Assembly (NCBI GenBank): GCA_003991915.1
Contig: RQTK01000009.1
Coordinates: 181,307-245,306, forward strand
Direction of reading: 5' to 3'
Length of the DNA stretch: 64,000 nucleotides
DNA from: Elysia chlorotica
Lineage: Eukaryota > Mollusca > Gastropoda > Plakobranchidae
Translations under genes and position numbers: made by a program
Part shown: positions 1 through 44,569 of the stretch, one piece after another
Position numbering within the stretch: position 1 is the first letter of the stretch
Layout of the letters: the number at the start of each line of letters is the position of its first letter
Notes under the pieces: model-generated
Databases searched by the model: none
What the model saw: only the letters and a program-made list of their open reading frames with translations
What the model was told of the DNA's origin: nothing

Positions 1-82
<82 letters not shown>
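1..82. repeat. (TAT)n microsatellite
   Basis: An uninterrupted trinucleotide array of TAT/ATT units opens the window; its left limit is outside the window. Confidence 0.97.
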
Positions 83-85
<3 letters not shown>

Positions 86-1506
86 AGATATACCTCATTA
101 ATAGAGATTGATGGTTACAACTCATTGTACACTTTTTCCTTTCATCTTTTCTCGGTTTCAATCCTCCTTTTTTCTACTCTTCATATAAGCTTAAAATATG
201 TTTTCTCATTTTTCTAGGTCTCCGTGTGCCTCCAACACTAAACCCCGAAAAGAGAGCATGGTTTATACGAATAGACCACAAAGCCTCTTATTAAAAGAGG
301 GGTTTTGTTAATTTGAATCATTCCAGTTAAGTTTGCAAGTTACTCAAGAGAAACTTCTTTTTTTAATAGTGCAGTGGTACCTTTTATATATATATACTTT
401 GAGCTTACTCCCAACCACTGCTGAAAACTACCTTTACATTTACTGCTGCTGCTGCTGTTACCACTACTAGACTCATACGACGACTTTTACTACACTGACG
501 TTTAATGTGTCTGGGGTCGGTATTATACCTTTAAAATTATGGGCGTAGAACATAACATTAACAACTGTTTTATACCAATGCATCCTGAAACACTTTTGTA
601 TTCCTGTTGTTTTGGAACCCTTAAAAAATTCTTATTGTTGAAAATGTTGAAATGTGTTTTCTTAGTATGATTGTTATATGAGTATATAAAATGGAATCAG
701 TTGGAAAATGTCGCGATGACAATCACTAGTTTTTTGTCCGTAATCATGAATATGTGCGTAGTCTGTGAACTGAACAAACTTTTATTTCACGACAACCAAA
801 AGAGCAGTTGCTTCATCCGGGGTCGATACGACAATGCCAAACTAGATGTTTTAAAACTTAGGAGACAAAGAATAATGCTACAATTCTTTTTCTAAGTTAA
901 ATTTCCTCAGAAGAGTACAGATGAAGAGATGAAGATTTTTATTGAAGGGCTCGGAGACTTCAAAACAGCTTAGCATGAAACAATGGAGCCAACGGAGAAA
1001 ATAATCCACACCTAGATCTAGTCGTATAATCCGCCGAGCGAATTGAGCATTTTGTTATAGATATTATTGATGTAAGAAAATATAGACCCTGGATGAAACA
1101 TAGATCCTAATCAAGACCACTTCAGCACTCTTACAGTTAGGCTACACTCAGTTTACTGACCAACACCTACAAAGGTTTATAGGCATAGATTAGATCTAGA
1201 TCACCAATTGATGATTCTAAAATATCAATTTATTCCTTTGCAGAGCCCTGTATTAGCGTCATCATACCCCCAAAAATTACAGAGGATTAGAGGCTAAGGC
1301 TTAGATTTTAAAATCTTAATTCCCAGCCTGAGGGACAGCCTGGATGTGGCTTATTTTTATTCACAGCCTGATCTTTTTTATTTATATTTTTATTTCATTT
1401 TGAGGGACAGTATGACTATGAAAAGCTAGAAACATTAACCCCAATCCATTTTATTCCTTCTTTTAAAGACACCGTTTTCCCTCTGTTTAGACCTAGATCT
1501 AGATCT
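83..1506. other. Gene-free flank upstream of the SENP6/7-type gene
   Basis: I see no convincing gene, RNA gene or promoter here. A 74-codon open frame at 671-895 has no recognisable features. Short CTAGAT/AGATCT palindromic clusters occur near 1187-1202 and 1490-1508. The first non-coding exon and promoter of the downstream gene could lie here but cannot be located by eye. Confidence 0.5.
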
Positions 1507-2113
1507 AGGCTGTCTTAAAATTGATATTTTGGCACTCCTTGAGTTTTGTGGTCCCTAACCTGTGGGCGATTAAATGGCTTGGTGGGCGGGATTCGAGGGG
1601 TAGGTGGGTAGGATTCGATTACATGGGAGTCAGCCAAACTGTGAAGAGAGAAGAGAGAGGGAGGGAGAAAGATAAAGAGAGAGACATAGCCTATACACAG
1701 ACAGATCAAGCGAGTGTGTGAGAGAGAGAGATAGAGATCTAAAGTTTCAATTGCTTAACAGATCAATCTGGCCTAATTCTTATGTGCTTACAAAAGTATG
1801 TTGTCCCCACCCCTCTTCCCGACCCGCATTCTACCAGTGTTCAAATAAACAAATGAATACATGATAAAATCGTGTCCTGTCTTTTTGAATCAAACAAAAC
1901 ATGCAAATACAATTTTTTTTGAAAAGGCAGGGATTACAGCTGGCAGGCATTTTAATCAATTTTAATAGACAAAAAAATAACAAAAAGACAGGGGGTGCAG
2001 CTGGTATTTTATTCAATTTTAATAATCGAATTCCGGCCGCCCACCCATTTGATCGCCCACAGGCTTGGGACCACACAACTCAAGGAGTGTCGATATTTTT
2101 GTGAGGGACACTG
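1507..2113. mobile_element. Foldback/MITE-like element with about 80-bp inverted arms
   Basis: The segment at about 1520-1600 is repeated in inverted orientation at about 2024-2101. Both arms share a core reading CACTCCTTGAGTT followed by TGTGGTCCC and CTGTGGGCGAT. The right end reads GTGAGGGACACTG followed by TA, which suits a Tc1/mariner or pogo-type nonautonomous element with a TA target. The left tip is degraded. The interior holds two imperfect tandem units of about 55 bp (about 1920-2030) and no transposase. Confidence 0.6.
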
Positions 2114-2115
2114 TA

Positions 2116-2771
2116 CAGCCAGTCTGTGAAAAGTCAATTTAATTATGAAATAAAAAAATAAATTCCCAGCCTGTTTGTACATATGTGTGTGTGTGTATGG
2201 TAAGAATTATTAATTACCAGTATTTTTTTTCTCTCTCTGAATCTTTAGTTTAGTAGAAGCATCTGGAATAAATTTATAATAGGCCTAACCTAGTTGAAAT
2301 CATAGAATGATGAACTTAGACAAGTTAGAGTGAGGTTGGTTTGGCAAAATACAGACTGGGAATATACACTCTGCAAATTTATCAGACCTTAGAGTGCCAC
2401 TACTTCTGGACAATCTAGATTCATGAGCCATGAGGGGTCTTCGTTAGGTACATAGTTTTAACCTTTTCCCACCACCCTGCATACATGCGAGCTGATGTAT
2501 ATGCACTTTTGCTTGATCTTTTGTATTGATCCTCACACTTTAAATTTCAAAATAATAAAATATATCAAAGCTTTTGTAACCTTTTCAAATTTTTTTAAAT
2601 CCCCCAAAATAGTGTGAAAAGGTTAAAAGCGAGATTAATCAAGATCTGGAATATATTCTAAAATTTAGTCTAGTCTTGTTGCTAATTAATTACAAGCAGA
2701 ATAGGATGAAGGTTGATTGTGATTTGTTACATTACAAAAAAACTATTATCTATGTTTTGTAATTATTTCAG
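2116..2771. other. Gene-free sequence just upstream of the first coding exon
   Basis: No gene is visible. The last bases, ending TTGTAATTATTTCAG at 2771, form a good splice acceptor, so at least one upstream non-coding exon probably exists outside the region I could resolve. Confidence 0.4.
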
Positions 2772-2785
2772 ATGAGTTCAAAATC

Positions 2786-34851
<32,066 letters not shown>

Positions 34852-35434
34852 GAAAAATGGCTTATGTGGAACTTGGACAGAAACGTCGGCATATTTGTCT
34901 TTTTTTGGGTAAACTCATTGGTGCATACAGCTTTATACCCTTTTCCTTTGTAAATTATCTTGTGTGCTGTAATAGTAGTTTCTTTATCATGTGCCAATGT
35001 TGAGGGGAAAAAATCTGTTTTGTTCTGAGATCAAATATATAATGTTCTGATTGATATGGCATGAATGGATAATTTACTCAAGGGCAGCTGTTGTTTCAAA
35101 AGTTGCTCCAGTGATGTACACTATATCTTAACTTTGATTTTGTCAGTGAAATTTTTTAAAATTTGTTTGATACTTTCGTAAGAGTTTCTACGTATCTACA
35201 GATTGATTGAGCAAACGTTATGTGGCATAACCAAAATGTAATTTTTACCTTTTTAAGAATTCATTCTCAGGCAAATCTAAGACATCTAGAAACTGTCTTA
35301 AATTTTTGGGTAAAAACGGATAACTTTCAATAGATGTTAGTAGATCAATGTAGGAGCAAAAAGCAAAAAAATCCAATGGAAAAAAACAATATGCCTACAA
35401 ACAAAATGCAAATTTGATCGATGATTTGTAATCA
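34852..35434 (+). other. Presumed 3' UTR and downstream flank of the SENP6/7-type gene
   Basis: Follows the TGA at 34849-34851. I found no canonical AATAAA before the hAT-like element starts at 35441; the first one downstream (36099-36104) lies inside that element. The true polyadenylation site is unresolved. Confidence 0.4.
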
Positions 35435-35440
35435 CTCATG

Positions 35441-37723
35441 CATAGCTGCCAACCAGTACGTGTAATACATATTTAGTATGTATTTGACCTCCCAAGTACG
35501 TCCGTCCGTCAGTATCATGGTTGAAAAATAAGTATTTGACAGTAGCTAGCTTAAAATAGGATGTCCAGTCGATCGCTCATTGCTTGCTGACATTTTCATC
35601 AATTACGCCTGGTTAGCCCAGCCGTTTGCTTGGCCCATTCACTTTTTTGATGTCACATAAGTATACGTTCGTAGCACTGAGATCGGCTAAGCCTTTAATC
35701 AGCTGTAGATTTTTCACTTGCGGCTCTTTTGGGTAAATACGGTGAATAGTGTAATACTGTAGCGGCAATTTTGCTTCCACCACCGGCGATCTGTCCATCC
35801 GGGAATCCCCTGGCTTTGTTTACAGGTGCTAGGAAAAAGGTTTGTTTTCAAGAATCCAGTTTTTTTGGGCGACTCTTATCTGAATTAGACTTGATCGGCA
35901 CAACAAACAAATTTCATTTTTTTATAGCTAGGCACAATGGCTGCCACTCTTTCACACAGACACACACATGGTGAGCAGCGCATTACTGGCTTTTACTCGA
36001 AGATGTTATACATCCTGTACAAAATATTTAGTTTTTTTATTTTACTGCGTTGCTCTTGTCTTAGGTCTATTTGTGGTTGTGTTTAAAAACACCTGCAAAA
36101 TAAAACAAAAAAAAAATTTAAGAAATCATACTCTTGTTGGGTAATATAATATTAGAATTGTATATATTAAACTATCAAGGAAGGTTGATTATTCAAATAA
36201 TAATTTTATTTAAATTCTCATCTCTCGTTAAAATGTGGACAAATGATCCAGAAAACAGCTTTCACCATTCTATATAAATCTTGCTAATGCGACTGATTAT
36301 TTGACAGCAACGTACATCCTTGTCATTAGTTTCTATCCCATTTCCCTCCCTCTGCCCCACTCTATCTCTGTCTGCCTGTCTGTCTCTCTCTAATTTCCAT
36401 CTCTCGATCAATCTATCTCTGCTCAGCATGCTCAGCTTAGTATTATCAGCAAAAAACAACACCAAGGCCTGACAGCATGCCCTAATCTAGAGTATTATTC
36501 TCAAACATAGTATATCTATTTTAGTCACAGCCTGGTTTTCCGCTTAGCACGCCTTCATCTCGAACAGCTGTCTGCTGCTGTCTTTGTCCTTGCTTATTGT
36601 GGGTTATAATATCGTCATCGGGATTTCGGAATATAGTTCAAATCTAGATCTGCTATTTCAAACTGATTATTCCAGCCTGACGCTTTTGTGTTGGAACTTT
36701 AGCCAAACTGAAGCTACCTTCTATGTTGTACTTTTAAAAATCTCAGCTGTTGGTATAGAAAGACTTAGAATCAATATTAAAACCTTTTTTTGAACGAATA
36801 TTTTTTTAATGTCATACAGACACATTGATCATTTTCGTATATTTATGAGCTTAACAGGGACACCTGATTAAATTGTCGATTGAAGACTGATACCTCCAAA
36901 CAAACCTATCTGTCGTTCCAAAGGAGAACTAGATGTAGGGGTCATTAGACCTTTCAGATTCTAAATCTAGTGGATATCCAATGATGTGGCTCTAGATCTA
37001 ATTCTGTTATATAAACTGCGAGCTGGAAAGTTGACCATGAGGGGCGAACTGGCTCAAGTGACAGAGTGTCTGGTTTTCAAAAGGGATGTGCCTAGTTTGA
37101 AACCAACATTTGGGCCAATTTATTTGTCGGATATTGTCCCCTAACCAGAAAAAGAGAGATATGGAGGGACATGATCACCAACGCTATGAGGCATGGTACT
37201 TGATGATGATGATTGTCCCCTACTGGTTGTTTCAGTCAATGACAATGGTTTTAGTTTGTGATCAGCTGAGCCAGAATCCCCTCACTATTTCTGTATGACA
37301 GGAAGCAAAGTTGGCACTCTTGAGACTAGTCCGATATAATTATAACAATAGCTGAAGACGGACTAGAAAGCTTAAATTTCCCTCACACATCAATGCAAAA
37401 TGTTAGAGGCTCTTTTGTCAACATCTTGAAAATGTTATATTTATTCAAGCAAAGTTTGGGTGTTGATGGCGTGGTGTCTCTGTCACTGTGAGATGTAAAT
37501 CAACAACCAACCTTCTGAAGAAAAAAAAACCAAAAAAAAAAAACCAACGCATTTAATAAATAAAACTAGTGCACAGTGTAGTTTTTAAAGTGATGGTTAA
37601 GCTTGTGTTTAAATCAATATTGACAGATGAACCTAATAGTAATAAGCTTAGCCATTTACTAGGTTTGCCATGACTTATCGTGCTAAAAATCTGTATTTAC
37701 TTTCTGAAAAGTTGGCAGCTATG
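35441..37723. mobile_element. hAT-like nonautonomous element with perfect 6-bp target duplication
   Basis: A 2283-bp element. The terminal inverted repeats CATAGCTGCCAAC and GTTGGCAGCTATG match at 13 of 13 positions, and the hexamer CTCATG flanks both ends (35435-35440 and 37724-37729). No transposase frame is seen. A tRNA-SINE-like fragment (about 37040-37290) is nested within it. Confidence 0.7.
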
Positions 37724-38399
37724 CTCATGGGGCTCTATCCACAATCGTAGATCTTAAAATGAAGAAAGTTTTGTTGTGTTAAAATTATATTGTGTTTAAA
37801 GCATTTTAGCATCTGCTTTTTCACTCAAAATAATTTTTGCATTTGCTTTCCACCAGAGAGCAGTTCACTAGATAATCGATATCCTCTTTTGCTACCTGGT
37901 TGTTTCTGTTGCCTGCATGTTTCAATATTGACAATTGATGTCTTTTTCACTCTGTTAACTTTAATAGTCTTACATTTTTCAGCAAACTTGAAACAATTCT
38001 TCAAAAGGTTAAAAAAAAGACAAAAAAAGACCATCAATTATTGTATGGTTCACTGCACAAACTAATTTTTCTTATCCACTAAAGATCCAAAGATCTAAAA
38101 AATCATTATTAAAAAAGATGAAATCTGTATATTTTTTTTTTGCTATGTCAAAAAATTATGAGCTTGACGTACACTAGAAAATCTCTACAGTACAAAGTGC
38201 TTTTTGGATTTTTATTATCTGTCGTGTGATGGATAAGTTTTGGGATGCTAATAATACACAATAAATGTAGCTAAAACATATAATCTTTGAATTAGTGCCG
38301 AGACAGTTATCAGGATCACGAAGGGTCTCTTGCTACTGTAATAAACCAGTAATGATTTTTGGTAATTTTTTTAATCACAATTACTGACTGCTTCATGTG

Positions 38400-38828
38400 C
38401 TGTGTAAGCCTCATAATTTGAATTCCTTGGAAATTCTAAACTTTGAAGTAATAGAGTTTGAATTACAGAAGGGGACATACCTGAACAATAAAAGTTTTAA
38501 AATTCGTATACAGAACTTTACCATATTTGAGAAACTGCGTTTATGATAGTTTCCTATTGTTTTCTTCCTTTAGCATTTTTCTCCCAACCCCATTTCTTTA
38601 AAAGGCATGTCTTACTCTTAGGCTGCAATGAGCATTGAATTCTACTTGACAGGTAGTACTTTTGTAATGCCTATTGGTGATGTGAGCTTTGAATTAAGAG
38701 ATGCACACCAGAAAAACTTCAAATTATGATTTTAATAGAGCCAAAGAGAGAAAATATAATTATTCTCTTGCAAAATTAGGTTTATGAGAAATTCGAATTA
38801 TCAGTCTTCTTTTTGTGAGGTTTCCACT

Positions 38829-38829
<1 letters not shown>
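38400..38829 (-). mobile_element. pogo/Tigger-like MITE, copy 2, inverted
   Basis: Inverted relative to copy 1 at 8304-8684. The right end GAGGTTTCCACTG is intact and followed by TA; the left end (CTGTGTAAGCCTCATAATTTGAA) is degraded. Interior blocks match the reverse complement of copy 1, for example TTTCTTTAAAAGGCATGTCTT and GCATTGAATTCTACTTGACA. It inserted at the edge of a (TTA)n array. Confidence 0.75.

Positions 38830-38878
<49 letters not shown>
38830..38878 (+). repeat. (TTA)n microsatellite
   Basis: About 16 units of ATT/TTA directly after the MITE right end. Confidence 0.95.
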
Positions 38879-39299
38879 GCTGTAGTTGATATTATCAGTA
38901 TCATTATGGTTTTGAGTACTCTGGTCATTACAATCACATATTAATCTAGTTTCACAATTTCATTAATGGAAATTTCAGTGACACTATGTGTGAGATATGA
39001 GTTTATTTCAAGACCCTAGTAAAACCGTTGCTACCTCATATCAAACTGATCCCTATCAGCCTTTTTTAAAACTTGTTTTGGGAACATGAAGAGGGTGCTA
39101 TGTTTGTCCAAACAGATGGTCTAAAATAACAACTAAAAAAGGAAGAGAAATAAAAAAAATTGTTTTCTGCAAATTTGAAATATGCCTTTTCAAATAACTT
39201 TACATACCGGTATTTTGAAAAATCATAAATTTACTCTAAAAAATTTTTATGTATTAGAGCAATGCAAAAGTACTTCTTACCTAAATAAAAAATTACATT

Positions 39300-39324
39300 G
39301 TTATTATTATTACTATTAATATTA

Positions 39325-39398
<74 letters not shown>

Positions 39399-39408
39399 AT
39401 TATTATTG
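39300..39408 (+). repeat. (ATT)n microsatellite
   Basis: A second ATT array with a few interruptions. Confidence 0.95.
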
Positions 39409-39438
39409 AATTCAAATAAGAATGAATCCTTTTACCAG

Positions 39439-39730
39439 TCAACTCCTGTTGGAAGAATTCTTTGCCTTTCTACACCTGAGGAGATGGATACTCTTGAGTT
39501 TGCCTTTGTATGTTATAACAAATATTAATGTAGTTTTTGTATGCAGTTGTACTGAGAACTTAAAAAAAAAAATTAAAATAATATTTGAATTATTGAAGTC
39601 AAATGTTCTTCAATAGTTTGCTTGTTTTGAAAGCTTTAATTATTGTATAACTTATTATAATTTTTGCTTTCAATTACAGGATTATCTTTCATTGAAAAAA
39701 CAATTTATGATACTTTTTGGGGGGGATTGA
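39439..39730 (+). other. Two possible orphan exons
   Basis: A 69-nt segment (39439-39507) has a CCTTTTACCAG acceptor, a GTATGT donor and phase 0 on both sides; it encodes STPVGRILCLSTPEEMDTLE and three more residues. A second piece (39680-39730) follows a CAATTACAG acceptor in the same phase and ends DYLSLKKQFMILFGGD then TGA. No family is recognised and no upstream exons were found. It could be chance. Confidence 0.22.
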
Positions 39731-42240
39731 GGAGAGTAATATTGCTGTTAACGACTTTGTTATTCTTATCATTGAATTGTACTTTGAAAATAGATAATTT
39801 TGTTTTACAGGTACGTTTTGTGTTCAGTTTGAACTTAAAGCTGTTTTGTTTTGTCTTTCAATTTCTGTAATTACAAACAAAAATTATTTAAGTACTCATT
39901 AAATTTTATGCTATTGTTGCTCTTTTCTAAGAGGCTAGTCTTACTGTTCAGGTAGCTCTATTGAGATGGATGAAAGTGGAAATAGGGGAGAAGCAATTGA
40001 TTTAATTCCTTTTTTTCCTTTGAATTTGTAACTTAAATCTCTGTCAAGCTCATAATTTTTTTGATCTTTGAGAATAATTCAGGTGTCAGTCAGTGTATTG
40101 TTTGGGAACATTGAAAAAGATTCACATGGGGTAAAATGATATCCTAATATTTTGCTGTCTGAATTCAAACTTCTCTTGAAAAAAAGAAAACATGTTAGAA
40201 AAATATGCATCATAAATGCAAACCTATGCCCCTAAGATAAAAGCAGATCGTCATTTATCAAATATGTTTACGATGCATGTATCATTAACAACTAACAAAA
40301 GATGTATTGCTATTAATGATCTCAGGAAAGGTTTTTAGATGTGTGTACAGGTTTAAAAAAAAATTAATAAGTCATGCCACCAGTCATGCCATCAATCAAA
40401 TGTATACCATAATATAAAATTTGACATTTTGCAAATTCTACAGACATATATCATGGATCATGTTCACAATAATTTAGCCACTGAGACTGAGAGAATAAAG
40501 CATTTTGTGACTTTAATTAAGTTTTTCTAAAGGAATTGTTGTTTATTAAAACTATCATCGTTCTACCTGAAGAGGCATAAATGAGGAAAATATGTAAATT
40601 ATGTTCAAAGAATTACTCATGTGCAGGTTACAATCAATGTTTTGTGCTGTTGTTGATCATATTTTTGTGCATTCACTTGAAATGCTTATTGATTACATTT
40701 GTCAAATTAATGTAGTCTTGTGACATGTAATATTTTCTTAGAATTTGGAATATTTAATGAAATTGAAATAAAATGTGTTGGACCTTTCATACCAGTCTTG
40801 TCTTATTCATTTGCACTGAATCTTCAACTGTGTGGAGACAAGGAATTGTTGGAGCAAAAATGAAAGAGACTGGTATTAACATGATTGAACAAAATATTTG
40901 GTTGATCATGCTTGTTACGCTAATTCAATATCCTCGTTACCATTCAAATTTTCCCAAAGCTTTTTTTTTTTTTCACTGATTGGGATAGTAATACAAGGTC
41001 TGTTTTGTAATAAGATAATTCTATGAATGCAAAGCATGACATTTTTTATTCCATTTGTCAATTTTTTACGATGGCTGATGTGACAGTGAATCTCTGTATT
41101 TTTACTTTGGCAGTATTATAAGCTTACAAGAGACTACAGATTTAGTGAGACGTTTCACAAAAAGAGCTCACAGTGCTAGTGCTAAGGTGCATGCTCACCC
41201 TATTTCTATATTGATATGCGAGCGATAGACCAATCTTCAGTTTATTTTAAGTAGTCAACAGCTGTTGACAAATCTTTAGATTCGAGTTTTTACCAAGCTT
41301 TAATGAAGAAAGTTACCGCTTTGATTATGCTAGCCCATGTACACAGAATTATTCCCGTGAACCCCCCTCACTATTTCACACTCTCTGGGTATACCTTTTT
41401 TATCCTATGGTTACTAAGACAAAGTATATTTAAAGCGGTCTGACATGCCGTTAAACAAACTCACTCACTCACTAGCATTTATGTTTTTTTTCCCAAAAAG
41501 ACTTAAATTGAAAGTGAAGAATGATTTTAATCTTTCTATAATTGTAACAGTTTGTCAAGTACTTCAAATTTCGGACCAATAAAATTGTCTTTCGAAACCG
41601 CCTGAAGAAGAGGCATACACATTTTTTTAAATTGGTCCACCAAACTTATTCAACATTTTCATGCGTTTATCATTCACCAAAAATAGATCTTCCATATTCA
41701 TTCCTATTTAATATATTTGTACTCTTCTGCACCCGTTTCTCAGCCTTTTATCAAACCTTATAAATGTAAAAATGCCAAGCCAGAAGCTTGGAGGCTTACA
41801 TGTTAGTTGCCATTTTCTACCCTTGCTTTCCAACTACTTCCAACCAAATCAACACAAAAAAGAAACAAACAGTACTTGGTTTTTATTCAGTATTGATCAT
41901 TTTAAAAAGCAATAGAGATTCAGATCTGTTTCCAAGAGTAGTCAATACATGTATACAATTACAAATTACTGTAGAGATAGATCCACTTAATTCAAATAAT
42001 TTATCTAGCCACGAGAAAAAAAGATTCAAGAAAAAATATATTACAGTGCAGTATAAATCATTGATAAAAATTAATGTGTAAAAGGCTAGGGAAACATTAT
42101 CGATGGACTTTTCTGAATTTTCTTTCAAATTTTACATTTACAGACCCAAGAACTGAGTAAATAATTTACTTTCTTCATATCGTTAAACAAGAAATTCCAA
42201 CATTTCCATGATTTTCTTGGGCAGCTACAAATTGAGAGTT
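39731..42240. other. Gene-free sequence
   Basis: AT-rich, with no gene recognised. Near 41440-41475 the text GCCGTTAAACAAACTCACTCACTCACT looks like the tail of a retroposon, but its head was not found. Confidence 0.4.
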
Positions 42241-42242
42241 GT

Positions 42243-42436
42243 AGTAGTTGAATTGGTTTCATGTCCAACATCAGCACTAGATAGGCTATATTGTGGACGG
42301 GCCCTAAGACCGACGTCTGACAATTTTATGTGCTGCCACACACAAGACAAGGCGGGGATACCATGACTCTTGTCTCAGCCGGTCACTGATTAAATTGACA
42401 CCGACCCAACCAGTAGGGAGCGAAGTCTCCAGGTTG
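42243..42436 (-). mobile_element. SINE family B, truncated copy
   Basis: Matches 20442-20699 through TTTTATGTGCTGCCACACAC and GACACCGACCCAACCAGTAGGG, but lacks the tRNA-like head. Confidence 0.85.
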
Positions 42437-42744
42437 ATTGTCCACTAATATCAAGTTCTAAAATATTTTTTTAAAATTAATATTTTTCTTTATTTCCAGT
42501 CCTTTACTTTTAACACCTGTTACCTAAAGAAAATTCTGTTTTAAAATAGTATTAAAAATGTCTTCATGTGGAATTTGTAGGAATTGATTTTACTTTGTAC
42601 TTGTAGTTGTCCATTTATGGCAGACATTAATTTTTTTTATTTTTTCAAATTTTATGTCAAAATACAATAGCATCTTACAGAATCTAAACAAACTTGAGAA
42701 CAAAACTTTTGACCACAGAATCATGCTTAAAGTTTAATTTTTTT

Positions 42745-43194
42745 AAATGAAACAAGAAATTGGCGCAGAATCATTATTGAACTCAAAGCTTTAAAAAAAG
42801 AGTATCCACCAATTTTCCAAAAAGATGAAAGCATATATGAATTGTTGCAAAATGTGTTGGGAGTCAATAAAACTGCTTTTAGACATTCAAAGGTAAATAT
42901 GTATAAAATCAATTGTATACATGCATTCAGCGTAGCGAAAAAAAAAAAATGGTGCAACCTATAAATATTTCAAAATGTCATTTTCATTATGATAAAAGGT
43001 TTATTTCTGAAAATAGGAAACTTCTTGCTGGAGAAACTCGAAAGTTTCAGGTGTTAAAATCTAAGTCTGACCGTGTCATTGCAACATCTCCAAAGCTGAA
43101 GTACGGTACAAAAAAATTTCATAATAATAATGAATACAGCATGATGCATCATGAACTTAAATTTACATTGAAACAATGTCACAGCCCAATCTGA
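42745..43194 (+). pseudogene. Unrecognised, probably decayed coding sequence
   Basis: Two open stretches look protein-like. One (about 42745-42892) includes KALKKEYPPIFQKDESIYEL and is followed by GTAAAT. The other (42913-43194, 93 codons) includes RFISENRKLLAGETRKFQVL and ends in TGA. They may be pieces of one lost gene or transposase. I recognise no domain. Confidence 0.25.
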
Positions 43195-44569
43195 AAAAAA
43201 AATAATAGAACACACACTTAAACACATAAGAACTCTCACAAAGTTTAACAATAATTATTTATTTTACTAGTAAGGGTGTAGTAACATAACAATTATGGAT
43301 GACAAAATTGCAGTCGTGTCATAACGCTGCAGTGATAATGAAGTGGGACTTGTACTTCTGTGGAGTTACCACAATAACAATTTATGTGCCTTCCATCATA
43401 TCATAAAAAAGAAAAAAAGATCTTGAGTCGTTATTGCTAAACCATGCTTTCTTCCAGTTAAGCCTTAGATGATGAACAAGATTTTTCATAATCCTCTCAT
43501 AATATCGAAAAATTACTTTGACCGTTTTGGCAGTAGCATGTTGTTGTGTATATATGTATAATAAAATGTTGACAAACTCTCTTAAGTCCATTGGTAAGAG
43601 CAAAACTGAGTATAACTGAGATGTATAGTAAGAACAGAATACATGAATGAATTTTTTTAATAAAGATTTTTTTTATATGACATTTTTATTAAAACCACAC
43701 TAGTTGCCTGAAGACACCAACATAGAGTGCAGATAATATTTATATCTAAATATTTTAGTTTGTTACAGGACTTGAGGCTCTTCTATGACTCGACAAAACT
43801 GGTGCAATAGGGCAAAAAAGTCAATTAAGCTGCACATTTGTAGCTGGAATGTAAAGACAAAAATAAGTTTACAGGAAGGATTTGAAAAGAGCAACTTCAT
43901 GCAAAAATTCAAATAGAAAATTGTGGGTGGTATTAGCCTATTTTCGCCTATGGCCCATTAACAACATGAGTATTTAATTGAATCATACTTAGCTCTGTAC
44001 TGCAGGGTATCGACTGCTATAATTATAAATGTGATGATGTACACAATGTACATACATAGGAAAAAAGCATTACCTTATATTTTACGATTTGCTACATAGC
44101 TACACTTCTTGACGCAGCCTGTTGCTTCGACTTGCAGCACTCTATTAAAATAGATTTGAACCACGTAGGACAATTCCATCAGCCTTGGTTGTTGTTTTTT
44201 TATCAGATCTATCAAAACCTAAATTAAAGCTTGGAAAAGTATACCACAGCGTCTTTGTGAATGAAATAAATTCACTATGTAGAGGAAAATAATTATACAA
44301 TATAATATAGAAATTGTTAAATTATAACTAGTTCACACATAAAAATTTTGTAACAAAAAAATTACAGTATCCAAAGTCATTTTAGGCTTTGGATGCCCAA
44401 CAAGTACACTGTATTTCCTGTTAAGAGGAATAAAAATTGACTAGATTGAGGTTTACAATGTAATTCATATTTTTCTTATAAAGAATTAAAACATTTTAAC
44501 CAAATATCTTATTTCACAAAGACCTAGATATAATAAACAGAGATTAAAAACTTGGGGGAAAAGAAAGGC

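Noticed and set aside
36099..36104. AATAAA as polyadenylation signal of the SENP6/7-type gene
   Set aside because: It lies 1.25 kb past the stop and inside the hAT-like element, so it is not a confident gene signal.
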